From positions 1,798,001 to 1,862,000 of the forward strand of contig NZ_CP027712.1 in the NCBI RefSeq assembly GCF_003945765.1: a stretch of 64,000 bases of DNA. Reading direction: 5' to 3'. Position 1 is the stretch's first letter, and the number at the start of each line of letters is the position of its first letter. Shown here one piece after another: positions 52,996-61,660 of the stretch. The notes below the pieces were generated by a model. It was given only the letters and a program-made list of their open reading frames with translations, was not told where the DNA came from and did not search any database. Origin of the DNA: Pseudomonas chlororaphis subsp. chlororaphis (lineage in GTDB: Bacteria; Pseudomonadota; Gammaproteobacteria; Pseudomonadales; Pseudomonadaceae). A program made the translations under genes and the position numbers.

Positions 52996-53778
52996 ATGTC
53001 TCTGCTGGCGCTTACCGATACGCAGATCAGCACCTGGGTCGCGAGCTTCATGCTGCCGCTGTTTCGTATCGGCGCCGTGCTGATGACCATGCCGGTCTTC
53101 GGCACGACCCTGGTGCCGACCCGTATCCGCCTGTATTTCACTCTGGCCATCACAGTTGTGGTGGTGCCGGGCCTGCCGCCCATGCCGGCGGTCAATGCAC
53201 TGGATCTCGGCGGGCTGCTGCTGATTGCCGAGCAGATCATCATCGGCGCCTTGTTCGGTTTCTCCCTGCAGTTGTTCTTCCAGGCTTTCGTGATCGCCGG
53301 GCAGATCATTTCGACGCAGATGGGCATGGGCTTCGCGTCCATGGTCGACCCTACCAACGGTGTTTCGGCGGCGGTGATCGGGCAGTTCCTGACCATGCTG
53401 GTGACCTTGCTGTTCCTCGGCATGAACGGGCATCTGGTGGTCTTCGAGGTGCTGACCGAGAGCTTCACCACCTTGCCGGTGGGCAGCGCGCTGCTGGTCA
53501 ACCATTTCTGGGACATCGCCGGCAAGCTGGGTTGGGTGCTGGGCGCCGCGCTGTTGCTGGTATTGCCAGCGATCACCGCGCTGCTGGTGGTGAACATCGC
53601 CTTTGGCGTGATGACCCGCGCGGCGCCGCAGTTGAACATTTTCTCCATCGGCTTTCCGCTGACCCTGGTGCTGGGCCTGGTGATTTTCTGGGTCAGCCTG
53701 GGCGACATTCTCAACCAGTACCAACCGCTGGCCGTCGAGGCCCTGCAGTTGCTGCGCAACCTGGCACAGGCGAGTTGA
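52996..53778 (+). CDS. fliR: Flagellar export gate protein FliR
   Basis: 260 residues with about six hydrophobic segments. Signatures: FMLPLFRIGAVLMTMPVFGT, ISTQMGMGFASMVDPTNGVS and APQLNIFSIGFPLTLVLGL. A single copy closes the export gate helix. It is followed after three bases by flhB. Confidence 0.96.
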   Translation: MSLLALTDTQISTWVASFMLPLFRIGAVLMTMPVFGTTLVPTRIRLYFTLAITVVVVPGLPPMPAVNALDLGGLLLIAEQIIIGALFGFSLQLFFQAFVIAGQIISTQMGMGFASMVDPTNGVSAAVIGQFLTMLVTLLFLGMNGHLVVFEVLTESFTTLPVGSALLVNHFWDIAGKLGWVLGAALLLVLPAITALLVVNIAFGVMTRAAPQLNIFSIGFPLTLVLGLVIFWVSLGDILNQYQPLAVEALQLLRNLAQAS

Positions 53779-53781
53779 ACC

Positions 53782-54918
53782 ATGGCTGAGAGCGAGAGCG
53801 GTCAGGACAAGACAGAAGACCCCACGGAGAAACGCAAGAAGGACTCCCGGGAAAAGGGCGAGATTGCCCGCTCCAAGGAGCTCAATACCCTGGCGATCAC
53901 CATGATCGGCGCCGCCGGCCTGCTGATCTACGGCGCGGGAGTGGCCCGGGACCTGCTGGAAATCATGCGCCTGAACTTCTCCCTGCCGCGCGAGGTGCTG
54001 CTCAGCCCAGGCGCCATGGGCCTGTACCTGCTGCATTCGGGCAAGATCGCGATTATCGCTGCGATGCCGATCCTGCTGCCCCTGGTGCTGGCGGCACTGA
54101 TCGGTCCGATCTCCCTGGGCGGCTGGCTGTTTTCCACCAAGAGCCTGGCGCCCAAGTTCAGCCGCATGAACCCGCTCAGCGGCATGAAGCGCATGGTGTC
54201 CCCGACCTCGCTGATCGAGTTGCTCAAGGCCTTCGCCAAGTTCGTGGTGATCCTGATCGTGGCCTTGTCGGTGCTGTCTTCGGACATCGACGACCTGCTG
54301 CGGATCGCCCACGAGCCGCTGGAGCAGGCGATTATCCACAGTGTGCAAGTGGTGGCCTGGAGTACCTTGTGGATGGCTTGCGGGCTGATCCTGATCGCCG
54401 CGGTGGACGTGCCGGTACAGCTGTACCAGAGCTACAAGAAGCTGCTGATGACCAAGCAGGAGGTGCGTGACGAGCACAAGGACCAGGAGGGGCGTCCGGA
54501 GGTCAAGCAGCGGATTCGCCAGGTCCAGCGCGAGATGTCGCAGCGGCGGATGATGGCGGCGATTCCCGAGGCGGATGTGGTCATCACCAACCCGACCCAC
54601 TACGCCGTGGCGCTCAAGTACGACGCCGAGAAGGGTGGGGCGCCGGTGTTGCTGGCCAAGGGCAGCGATTTCCTGGCGCTGAAGATCCGCGAGATCGCCG
54701 TGGCCAACGAGGTGCTGTTGCTGGAGTCGCCGGCGCTGGCGCGTTCGATCTACTACTCCACCGAGCTGGAGCAGGAAATCCCCGCCGGGCTTTATCTGGC
54801 GGTGGCCCAGGTGCTGGCGTATGTCTATCAGATTCGCCAGCACCGGGCCGGCAAAGGCAAGCGTCCCGATCCGCTCAAGGACCTGCCGATTCCGCCGGAT
54901 TTGCGTCGCGATTCCTGA
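53782..54918 (+). CDS. flhB: Flagellar export switch protein FlhB
   Basis: 378 residues: a charged N-terminus (GQDKTEDPTEKRKKDSREKG), four membrane segments (about 30-210) and a cytoplasmic domain with the autocleavage site NPTH (270-273). It sets export specificity together with FliK, switching from hook to filament substrates. It is the last gene of the fliL unit. Confidence 0.97.
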   Translation: MAESESGQDKTEDPTEKRKKDSREKGEIARSKELNTLAITMIGAAGLLIYGAGVARDLLEIMRLNFSLPREVLLSPGAMGLYLLHSGKIAIIAAMPILLPLVLAALIGPISLGGWLFSTKSLAPKFSRMNPLSGMKRMVSPTSLIELLKAFAKFVVILIVALSVLSSDIDDLLRIAHEPLEQAIIHSVQVVAWSTLWMACGLILIAAVDVPVQLYQSYKKLLMTKQEVRDEHKDQEGRPEVKQRIRQVQREMSQRRMMAAIPEADVVITNPTHYAVALKYDAEKGGAPVLLAKGSDFLALKIREIAVANEVLLLESPALARSIYYSTELEQEIPAGLYLAVAQVLAYVYQIRQHRAGKGKRPDPLKDLPIPPDLRRDS

Positions 54919-54942
54919 GGTCGGCGTTGGCTGTGCCGACGT

Positions 54943-55009
54943 TATCGCGAGCGAGCTCGCTCCTGCAGAGTCCACGCCCGGCCTGTAGGCGCGAGCGTGC
55001 TCGCGATGG
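54943..55009. repeat. REPIN-type palindromic repeat between flhB and flhA
   Basis: The left arm TATCGCGAGCGAGCTCGCTC begins at 54943, and an inverted copy (GGCGCGAGCGTGCTCGCGAT, around 54988-55007) closes the element; about 21 of 26 arm positions pair. The core is the well-known Pseudomonas REP sequence. It lies upstream of the flhA sigma-54 site. Confidence 0.75.
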
Positions 55010-55077
55010 CGTGAAAGCGCCTTGTGTGACGACTGATGGCGCAACGCCATAAATCAGTTTGTGTTCCAGGCCAAAGT

Positions 55078-55093
55078 TGGAAGGCTTCTTGCA
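55078..55093 (+). promoter_or_regulatory. Sigma-54 promoter of flhA
   Basis: TGGAAGGCTTCTTGCA has GG at 55079-55080 and GC at 55091-55092 with N10 spacing and TTGCA matched; the -24 flank (GGAAG for GGCAC) is weaker. It lies about 62 bases before the flhA start. flhA has its own FleQ-dependent promoter in P. aeruginosa. Confidence 0.7.
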
Positions 55094-55154
55094 ATACCCG
55101 CCCTGCGCCGCCTCCAGGCGTCAAAAGTTTGCTTCAAGGGAACGGGGAATACCG

Positions 55155-57284
55155 GTGGATCGCTCTCAGTTAATCAGTACGGCTCGCACTAACCTGGCCG
55201 ACCTCAGTCGAGGGAATCTGGGGGTGCCGCTGTTGCTGCTGGTCATGCTGGCCATGATGATGCTGCCGGTGCCGCCGTTCCTGCTGGACGTGTTCTTCAC
55301 CTTCAACATCGCCCTGTCGATCGTCGTGCTGCTGGTCTGTGTGTATGCCCTGCGACCGCTGGATTTCGCGGTGTTCCCGACCATCCTGCTGGTGGCGACC
55401 CTGTTGCGCCTGGCGCTGAACGTGGCCTCCACGCGGGTGGTGATGCTCCACGGCCAGGACGGTCACGCCGCCGCCGGTAAAGTGATCCAGGCCTTCGGCG
55501 AGGTGGTGATCGGCGGTAACTACGTTGTCGGTATCGTGGTGTTCGCGATCCTGATGATCATCAACTTCGTGGTGGTGACCAAGGGGGCCGGGCGGATTTC
55601 CGAGGTGAGCGCGCGTTTCACCCTCGATGCGATGCCGGGCAAGCAGATGGCCATCGACGCCGACCTCAACGCCGGCCTGATCGACCAGGCCCAGGCCAAG
55701 GCCCGCCGCTCGGAAGTGGCCCAGGAGGCCGAGTTCTACGGTTCCATGGACGGTGCCAGCAAGTTCGTCCGCGGTGACGCCATCGCCGGCCTGCTGATCC
55801 TGTTCATCAACCTGATCGGCGGCATGGCGGTCGGTATCTTCCAGCACCACATGTCCTTCGGCGATGCCGGCCGGGTCTACGCCTTGCTGACCATCGGTGA
55901 CGGTTTGGTGGCGCAATTGCCATCGCTGCTGCTGTCCACCGCGGCCGCGATCATGGTGACCCGTGCTTCCGGTTCCGAAGACATGGGCAAGCAGATCAAC
56001 CGGCAGATGTTCGCTTCGCCCCGGGCCCTGGCTGTCGCCGCTGGCCTGATGGCGGTGATGGGCCTGGTGCCGGGCATGCCGCACTTTTCCTTCCTGAGCA
56101 TGGCGGCCCTGGCGGCCGGTGCCGCGTACCTGTTCTGGAAACGCCAGAACGTGGTCAAGGTCAAGGCGCTGGAAGAGGTCAAGCGCCAGCAGGAACTGCT
56201 GCCATCGCCGGCCCGCGCCCAGGAAACCAAGGAGCTGGGCTGGGACGATGTGACCCAGATCGACATGATCGGCCTGGAAGTCGGCTACCGCCTGATTCCC
56301 CTGGTGGACCGCAACCAGGGTGGGCAATTGCTGGCGCGGATCAAGGGCGTGCGCAAGAAGCTGTCCCAGGACCTGGGCTTCCTCATGCCCACTGTGCATA
56401 TTCGCGACAACCTCGACCTGGCGCCCAGCGCTTACCGGCTGACGCTGATGGGGGTGATCCTGGCCGAGGCCGAGATTTACCCGGATCGCGAGCTGGCGAT
56501 CAACCCGGGGCAGGTCTATGGCACGCTCAACGGCATCAACGCCAAAGATCCGGCCTTCGGCCTGGAGGCGGTGTGGATCGAGATCAGCCAGCGCGCCCAG
56601 GCGCAGTCGCTGGGCTACACCGTGGTCGACGCCAGTACCGTGGTCGCCACCCACCTCAACCAGATTCTGTACAAGCACTCCAGCGAGCTGATCGGCCACG
56701 AAGAAGTCCAGCAGCTTTTGCAATTGCTGGCCAAGGGTTCGCCGAAGCTGGCGGAAGAGCTGGTGCCGGGCGTGCTTTCGTTGTCCCAGCTGCTCAAGGT
56801 GCTGCAGGCGCTGCTGGCCGAACAGGTGCCGGTGCGCGATATCCGCAGCATTGCCGAGGCCATCGCGAACAATGCCGCCAAGAGTCAAGATACTGCCGCT
56901 TTGGTGGCCGCGGTGCGTGTCGGATTGTCGCGCGCCATCGTGCAAAGCATTGTAGGCACTGAGTCCGAGCTGCCTGTGATCACCTTGGAGCCCAGGTTGG
57001 AACAGATTTTGCTCAATAGTCTGCAGAAGGCAGGACAAGGCTCGGAAGAGGGTGTCCTGTTGGAGCCAAGCATGGCTGAGAAGCTGCAGCGTTCGTTGAT
57101 CGAAGCCGCGCAGCGCCAGGAAATGCAAGGTCAACCGGTGATTCTGCTGGTAGCCGGTCCGGTCCGCGCGATGCTCTCGCGGTTCGGACGCCTGGCGGTC
57201 CCGGGCTTGCACGTGTTGGCGTACCAGGAAATCCCTGACAACAAGCAAGTGACCATCGTTGCGACAGTAGGGCCCAACGGCTGA
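55155..57284 (+). CDS. flhA: Flagellar export gate protein FlhA
   Basis: 709 residues with about eight N-terminal membrane segments (about 20-330) and a large cytoplasmic domain (about 350-709) that docks chaperone-substrate complexes. The FHIPEP-family region is clear (ALNVASTRVVML; GGNYVVGIVVFAILMIINFV; SARFTLDAMPGKQMAIDADL). The GTG at 55155 is chosen: it gives MDRSQLISTARTNL, the Pseudomonas start, and avoids an extension across the sigma-54 promoter. The last 400 bases are less GC-rich and contain a possible flhF promoter. Confidence 0.96.
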   Translation: MDRSQLISTARTNLADLSRGNLGVPLLLLVMLAMMMLPVPPFLLDVFFTFNIALSIVVLLVCVYALRPLDFAVFPTILLVATLLRLALNVASTRVVMLHGQDGHAAAGKVIQAFGEVVIGGNYVVGIVVFAILMIINFVVVTKGAGRISEVSARFTLDAMPGKQMAIDADLNAGLIDQAQAKARRSEVAQEAEFYGSMDGASKFVRGDAIAGLLILFINLIGGMAVGIFQHHMSFGDAGRVYALLTIGDGLVAQLPSLLLSTAAAIMVTRASGSEDMGKQINRQMFASPRALAVAAGLMAVMGLVPGMPHFSFLSMAALAAGAAYLFWKRQNVVKVKALEEVKRQQELLPSPARAQETKELGWDDVTQIDMIGLEVGYRLIPLVDRNQGGQLLARIKGVRKKLSQDLGFLMPTVHIRDNLDLAPSAYRLTLMGVILAEAEIYPDRELAINPGQVYGTLNGINAKDPAFGLEAVWIEISQRAQAQSLGYTVVDASTVVATHLNQILYKHSSELIGHEEVQQLLQLLAKGSPKLAEELVPGVLSLSQLLKVLQALLAEQVPVRDIRSIAEAIANNAAKSQDTAALVAAVRVGLSRAIVQSIVGTESELPVITLEPRLEQILLNSLQKAGQGSEEGVLLEPSMAEKLQRSLIEAAQRQEMQGQPVILLVAGPVRAMLSRFGRLAVPGLHVLAYQEIPDNKQVTIVATVGPNG
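56998..57013 (+). promoter_or_regulatory. Possible internal sigma-54 promoter for flhF
   Basis: TGGAACAGATTTTGCT inside flhA has GG at 56999-57000 and GC at 57011-57012 with N10 spacing and TTGCT matched. It lies about 283 bases before flhF. flhF-fleN is an independent FleQ-dependent unit in P. aeruginosa, and the gap before flhF is too short for a promoter. Confidence 0.45.
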
Positions 57285-57295
57285 GGTAGTGGGTT

Positions 57296-58612
57296 ATGCA
57301 AGTTAAGCGTTTTTTCGCCGCCGATATGCGTCAGGCCATGAAGCTGGTTCGTGATGAGCTGGGCGCCGACGCTGCCATCATTGGCAATCGCCGCATCGCC
57401 GGCGGTGTCGAGCTGACGGCTGCCCTGGATTACAAGCTATCGGCGCTGGCGCCGCGGGTGCCGAACATGGAGCTCGAGGACGAACTGCGCAAGACTCAGT
57501 CGCGCATCGTCACCGCCCAGGCCGAACTGAGCCTGCGTGGCGACGGCGATTCCAGTACCAATCGCCAGTTGTTCGCCGGCCTGCCGCTGACCGCCGCCGA
57601 GCCGCTGATCGAACCTACGTTCAACGAGCCCCAGCGCCCTGCTCCGGTGGCCGCCGCGCCGGCGGTCGATCAGCGGGCACTGGACTCGATGCGTTTTGAA
57701 CTCAACGGCCTGCGCGAGCTGCTGGAAGTCCAGCTCGGCTCCCTGGCCTGGAGCCAGCTGCAAGGCAGCCGGCCCGAACAGGCTAACCTGTGGCGGCGCC
57801 TGCAGCGTATCGGCTTGTCCGGTCCGCTGGCCCGCGACCTGCTGGCGCTGATCACTGAAATCGACGAACCCCGCCAGGCCTGGCGCATGCTCCTGGCCCA
57901 CCTGGCGCGGATGATCGTGACCCCGGAAGTCGAGCCACTGGAGGAGGGCGGTGTGATCGCCATGGTCGGCCCCGCCGGCATGGGCAAGACCACCACCCTG
58001 GCCAAGCTGGCCGCGCGTTATGTACTCAAGTACGGCGCGCAGAACATCGCGCTGGTGAGCATGGACAGCTACCGCATCGGCGCCCAGGAACAGCTCAAGA
58101 CCCTGGGCCGGATCCTCAATGTCTCGGTGACCCATGTCGACCCGGGCCAGTCCCTGGCGCAAGCCCTCGATCCGCTGCTGCGCAAGCGTGTGGTGCTGAT
58201 CGACACCGCCGGCCTGCAAGCCAGCGACCCGGCCCTGCGCATGCAGCTGGAAAGCCTGGCCGGACGTGGCATCCGGGCAAAAAATTATCTGGTCTTGGCA
58301 ACCACCAGCCAGAAACAGGTTCTAACCGCCGCATACCACAGCTACAAGCGTTGCGGGCTGGCCGGCTGCATCCTGACTAAACTGGATGAAACCGCCAGCC
58401 TTGGTGAGGTGTTGAGCCTGGCGATCAGTCATGAACTCCCTGTTGCCTATCTGACCGATGGCCCGCGGATTCCGGACGATCTGCACTTGCCGCGCCGTCA
58501 CCAGCTGGTCAGTCGTGCGGTGAGCGTGCAGATGCAGGAAGAACCCAGCGAAGAAGCCATGGCTGACATGTTCGCTGACCTCTACCACAACCCGACCAAG
58601 CGGGTTGGCTGA
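57296..58612 (+). CDS. flhF: Flagellar placement GTPase FlhF
   Basis: SRP-type GTPase that sets the polar position of the flagellum, 438 residues. N-terminal basic domain (MQVKRFFAADMRQAMKLVRD), an N domain, then the G domain with P-loop GPAGMGKTT (225-233), SMDSYRIGAQEQLKTLGRIL, LIDTAGLQ and LTKLDETASLGEVLSL. Its partner FleN, next but for a 118-base gap, limits flagellar number. Confidence 0.96.
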   Translation: MQVKRFFAADMRQAMKLVRDELGADAAIIGNRRIAGGVELTAALDYKLSALAPRVPNMELEDELRKTQSRIVTAQAELSLRGDGDSSTNRQLFAGLPLTAAEPLIEPTFNEPQRPAPVAAAPAVDQRALDSMRFELNGLRELLEVQLGSLAWSQLQGSRPEQANLWRRLQRIGLSGPLARDLLALITEIDEPRQAWRMLLAHLARMIVTPEVEPLEEGGVIAMVGPAGMGKTTTLAKLAARYVLKYGAQNIALVSMDSYRIGAQEQLKTLGRILNVSVTHVDPGQSLAQALDPLLRKRVVLIDTAGLQASDPALRMQLESLAGRGIRAKNYLVLATTSQKQVLTAAYHSYKRCGLAGCILTKLDETASLGEVLSLAISHELPVAYLTDGPRIPDDLHLPRRHQLVSRAVSVQMQEEPSEEAMADMFADLYHNPTKRVG

Positions 58613-58619
58613 GGGAATC

Positions 58620-58721
58620 ATGAAAAGATTGCAATGTACCTACATCGATGGTCTGCCAGGCATTGTTCCGTTGGTGAACGCGCAGCCAGTTATGTGGCCC
58701 CGTCTAAGTAAGACAAGGTAA
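58620..58721 (+). CDS. Possible 33-residue leader peptide between flhF and fleN
   Basis: A small open frame begins with ATG at 58620, behind GAGGGA, and ends with TAA at 58721, nine bases before fleN. It begins MKRLQCTYIDGLPGIVPLV. It is in the fleN frame but stopped before it. There is no homologue I recognise. It could be a chance frame, a translated leader that tunes fleN, or a relic of an older fleN start. Confidence 0.25.
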   Translation: MKRLQCTYIDGLPGIVPLVNAQPVMWPRLSKTR

Positions 58722-58730
58722 AGAACGAAC

Positions 58731-59561
58731 ATGGGCAGCATGCATCCCGTACAGGTGATCGCGGTGACCGGCGGCAAAGGTGGCGTCGGCAAGACTAACG
58801 TGTCAGTGAACTTGTCCCTGGCCCTAGCGGAGCTCGGCCGGCGCGTCATGCTGCTGGACGCCGACCTGGGCCTGGCCAACGTCGACGTGCTATTGGGGCT
58901 GACCCCCAAACGGACCCTCGCCGACGTGATCGAAGGCCGCTGCGAGCTGCGCGATGTGCTGCTGCAGGGGCCGGGTGGAATCCGTATCGTGCCGGCGGCG
59001 TCCGGCACCCAGAGCATGGTTCATCTGAGCCCGGCGCAGCATGCCGGCCTGATCCAGGCTTTCAGCGACATCGGCGACAACCTCGATGTGCTGGTGATCG
59101 ACACCGCCGCCGGCATCGGCGACTCGGTGGTCAGCTTCGTCCGCGCGGCCCAGGAAGTGTTGCTGGTGGTCTGCGACGAGCCGACCTCGATCACCGACGC
59201 CTACGCGCTGATCAAGCTGCTCAACCGCGACTACGGCATGAACCGCTTCCGCGTGCTCGCCAACATGGCGCAGAGCCCGCAGGAGGGGCGCAATCTGTTC
59301 GCCAAGTTGACCAAGGTCACGGATCGCTTCCTGGACGTGGCCCTACAATATGTCGGCGCCGTGCCTTACGACGAATGCGTGCGCAAGGCCGTGCAAAAGC
59401 AGCGTGCGGTCTATGAGGCGTTTCCGCGTTCGAAATGCGCGCTGGCATTCAAGGCCATCGCGCAGAAGGTCGATACCTGGCCGTTGCCGGCCAACCCACG
59501 CGGACATCTGGAATTTTTCGTCGAGCGGCTCGTGCATCAGACAGCGGGACCGGTGCTATGA
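58731..59561 (+). CDS. fleN: Flagellar number regulator FleN (FlhG), ParA/MinD-type ATPase
   Basis: 276 residues with a deviant Walker A GGKGGVGKT (14-22), switch I region LLDADLGLANVDVLLG, and VIDTAAGIGDSVVSFV. In P. aeruginosa FleN binds FleQ, restrains its activity and keeps the flagellar number at one. The N-terminus GSMHPVQVIAVTGGKGG matches Pseudomonas FleN. Its stop overlaps the start of fliA (ATGA). Confidence 0.97.
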   Translation: MGSMHPVQVIAVTGGKGGVGKTNVSVNLSLALAELGRRVMLLDADLGLANVDVLLGLTPKRTLADVIEGRCELRDVLLQGPGGIRIVPAASGTQSMVHLSPAQHAGLIQAFSDIGDNLDVLVIDTAAGIGDSVVSFVRAAQEVLLVVCDEPTSITDAYALIKLLNRDYGMNRFRVLANMAQSPQEGRNLFAKLTKVTDRFLDVALQYVGAVPYDECVRKAVQKQRAVYEAFPRSKCALAFKAIAQKVDTWPLPANPRGHLEFFVERLVHQTAGPVL

Positions 59562-60298
59562 GCGCCAGCGGCTACAACCTTTACAAAAAGTCGGCACGTG
59601 ACAGCCAGTACGAATTGATCGAGCGCTATGCGCCGCTGGTCAAGCGTATTGCCTATCACTTGCTGGCGCGCCTGCCGGCCAGTGTCCAGGTCGAAGACCT
59701 GATCCAGGCCGGGATGATCGGTCTGCTCGAAGTGTCGACCAAGTACGACGCGAGCAAGGGCGCGAGTTTCGAGACCTACGCGGGTATCCGTATCCGTGGT
59801 GCGATGCTCGATGAGGTCCGTAAAGGTGACTGGGCGCCGCGTTCGGTACATCGCAATACCCGGATGGTGAGCGATGCCATTCGCGCAATTGAAGCTAAAA
59901 CCGGTCGTGACGCTAAAGATCATGAAGTTGCGGCCGAACTTCAATTGAGTCTCGACGATTATTACGGGATTTTGAACGACACCTTGGGCAGTCGCCTGTT
60001 CAGCTTCGACGACCTGTTGCAGGACGGCGAGCATGAAGGGCTGCATGAGGATGGCGCGAGTGCTCATCTCGAGCCGTCGCGCGACCTGGAGGACGAACGT
60101 TTCCAGGCCGCGCTGGCGGACGCGATTGCCAATTTGCCGGAGCGTGAGCGACTGGTCTTGGCGCTGTACTACGACGAAGAGCTGAACCTCAAGGAAATCG
60201 GTGAGGTCCTGGGGGTCAGCGAATCGCGGGTCAGCCAGTTACACAGCCAGTGCGCGGCCCGTTTGCGGGGGCGTTTGGGAGAGTGGCGAGCGCGCTGA
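59558..60298 (+). CDS. fliA: Flagellar sigma factor FliA (sigma-28)
   Basis: 246-residue sigma factor for late flagellar genes such as fliC. Region 2 (YAPLVKRIAYHLLARLPASV; DLIQAGMIGLLEVSTKYD), region 3 (GRDAKDHEVAAELQLS) and region 4 (LPERERLVLALYYDEELNLK; EIGEVLGVSESRVSQLHSQC) are complete. The ATG at 59558 overlaps the fleN stop; a longer upstream frame is a shadow of fleN. Confidence 0.97.
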   Translation: MSASGYNLYKKSARDSQYELIERYAPLVKRIAYHLLARLPASVQVEDLIQAGMIGLLEVSTKYDASKGASFETYAGIRIRGAMLDEVRKGDWAPRSVHRNTRMVSDAIRAIEAKTGRDAKDHEVAAELQLSLDDYYGILNDTLGSRLFSFDDLLQDGEHEGLHEDGASAHLEPSRDLEDERFQAALADAIANLPERERLVLALYYDEELNLKEIGEVLGVSESRVSQLHSQCAARLRGRLGEWRAR

Positions 60299-60446
60299 CA
60301 GGCAGTGTGGGGGACACTGCGGACGAGACTGGCACGACGTGGCCGGACTTGCGGTGTGTATTCCATGCAGTCGTTGAGTGCTCTGCCTGATTGATTGAAT
60401 GGCGCGTTCAGGTGCTGGACGCGTTTAAGACTGCTTGGAGGTCGAA
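60299..60446. other. Gap between fliA and cheY
   Basis: 148 bases with no gene. A perfect TGGCACG at 60330 resembles a -24 element, but the matching -12 position reads CC, so no sigma-54 promoter is called. cheYZ is FliA-dependent in P. aeruginosa, but I see no good TAAA-N15-GCCGATAA site here. Confidence 0.4.
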
Positions 60447-60830
60447 TTGGACAAGAACATGAAAATCCTCATCGTTGATGACTTCTCAACGATGCGGCGG
60501 ATCATAAAAAACCTGTTGCGTGACCTGGGGTTCACCAACACGGTCGAGGCTGACGATGGCACCACCGCCATTCCGGTCCTCAACAGTGGGAGCATCGACT
60601 TTCTGGTAACGGACTGGAACATGCCCGGCATGACCGGTATCGATCTGCTGCGCCATGTGCGCGCCGATGAAAAACTCAAGCACCTGCCGGTACTCATGGT
60701 GACCGCTGAAGCCAAGCGCGAACAAATCATCGAAGCTGCCCAGGCCGGCGTAAACGGTTATGTGGTCAAGCCCTTCACGGCCCAGGCGTTGAAAGAGAAG
60801 ATCGAGAAGATCTTCGAACGCATCGGTTGA
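60447..60830 (+). CDS. cheY: Chemotaxis response regulator CheY
   Basis: Single-domain receiver of 127 residues that binds the motor switch when phosphorylated. Acidic pair [12 protein letters not shown], phosphoacceptor Asp56 ([10 protein letters not shown]), [10 protein letters not shown] and the lysine of [12 protein letters not shown] at 60447 is chosen as start because GGAGG lies five bases upstream. An in-frame ATG at 60459 (MKILIVDD) is the alternative and gives 123 residues, but has no well-placed ribosome site. Confidence 0.93.
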   Translation: MDKNMKILIVDDFSTMRRIIKNLLRDLGFTNTVEADDGTTAIPVLNSGSIDFLVTDWNMPGMTGIDLLRHVRADEKLKHLPVLMVTAEAKREQIIEAAQAGVNGYVVKPFTAQALKEKIEKIFERIG

Positions 60831-60859
60831 GAGTGGAATCATTCCGCCACGGGGGAGCT

Positions 60860-61648
60860 ATGGAGCACAACGAATCTTCATTGGGCGATTTCGAATCGAC
60901 CCTGAAAAAACACGCACTCGAACTGGTCGACAGCCTTGAAAAAGGCAAGTTCGGCGAAGCCGTGCAACTGATCCATGAGCTCAACCAGACCCGTGACCGC
61001 GGCCTGTACCAGGAGGTCGGCAAGCTCACCCGCGAGCTGCATAGCGCCATCGTCAATTTCCAGATTGACCCGCATATGCCGCAAGCCGAGGAAGTTTCAC
61101 AGATCACGGATGCCACCGAGCGCCTGTCCTATGTGGTCAGGCTGACCGAGGCCGCGGCCAACCGCACCATGGATCTGGTCGAGAGCGCCACCCCGCTGGT
61201 CAATGGCCTGAGTAGCGAAGCCCAGGCCCTGAGCGCCGATTGGGGGCGTTTCATGCGCCGCGAACTGGGCGCCGAGGAATTCCGCGACCTGGCCCGCCGG
61301 GTGGACGGTTTCCTGACCCGCAGCGAGCAAGACACGCGTGCGGTATCGAGCAACCTCAACGACATTCTGCTGGCGCAGGACTACCAGGACCTGACCGGTC
61401 AGGTGATCAAGCGCGTGACCCAGTTGGTCACCGAAGTCGAGAGCAACCTGCTCAAACTGGTCCTGATGGCCAGCCAGGTCGATCGTTTTGCCGGCATCGA
61501 ACATGACCGTGAATCGATCCTCGCTGAAAAAGATCCGCAAAAACATCTGGCCAAGGGTGAAGGTCCGCAGATTCATGCCGATAAACGTGAAGACGTTGTA
61601 TCCGGTCAGGACGATGTCGACGATTTGCTTTCCAGCCTTGGATTCTAG
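60860..61648 (+). CDS. cheZ: CheY-P phosphatase CheZ
   Basis: 262 residues forming the long CheZ four-helix dimer, with the catalytic region LLAQDYQDLTGQVIKRVTQL (the conserved D-x-x-x-Q pattern). The last residues (GQDDVDDLLSSLGF, 249-262) are the CheY-binding peptide. The ATG at 60860 follows GGGGGAG; an upstream ATG adds 11 unrelated residues. It lies 29 bases after cheY. Confidence 0.95.
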   Translation: MEHNESSLGDFESTLKKHALELVDSLEKGKFGEAVQLIHELNQTRDRGLYQEVGKLTRELHSAIVNFQIDPHMPQAEEVSQITDATERLSYVVRLTEAAANRTMDLVESATPLVNGLSSEAQALSADWGRFMRRELGAEEFRDLARRVDGFLTRSEQDTRAVSSNLNDILLAQDYQDLTGQVIKRVTQLVTEVESNLLKLVLMASQVDRFAGIEHDRESILAEKDPQKHLAKGEGPQIHADKREDVVSGQDDVDDLLSSLGF

Positions 61649-61660
61649 GAGCACCCATAC

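Noticed and set aside
52764..53789. 341-residue plus-strand frame overlapping fliQ and fliR
   Set aside because: An out-of-frame reading of fliQ/fliR; the product is Arg/Ala/Gly/His-rich without domains, while the other frame gives clear FliQ and FliR.
51931..55050. 1039-residue open frame on the minus strand
   Set aside because: Shadow of fliP, fliQ, fliR and flhB. The product is dominated by His, Gln and Arg, as expected from reading hydrophobic codons in reverse.
60330..60345. Perfect TGGCACG half-site between fliA and cheY
   Set aside because: The position that should hold the -12 GC reads CC and TTGC is absent, so it lacks half of a sigma-54 promoter.
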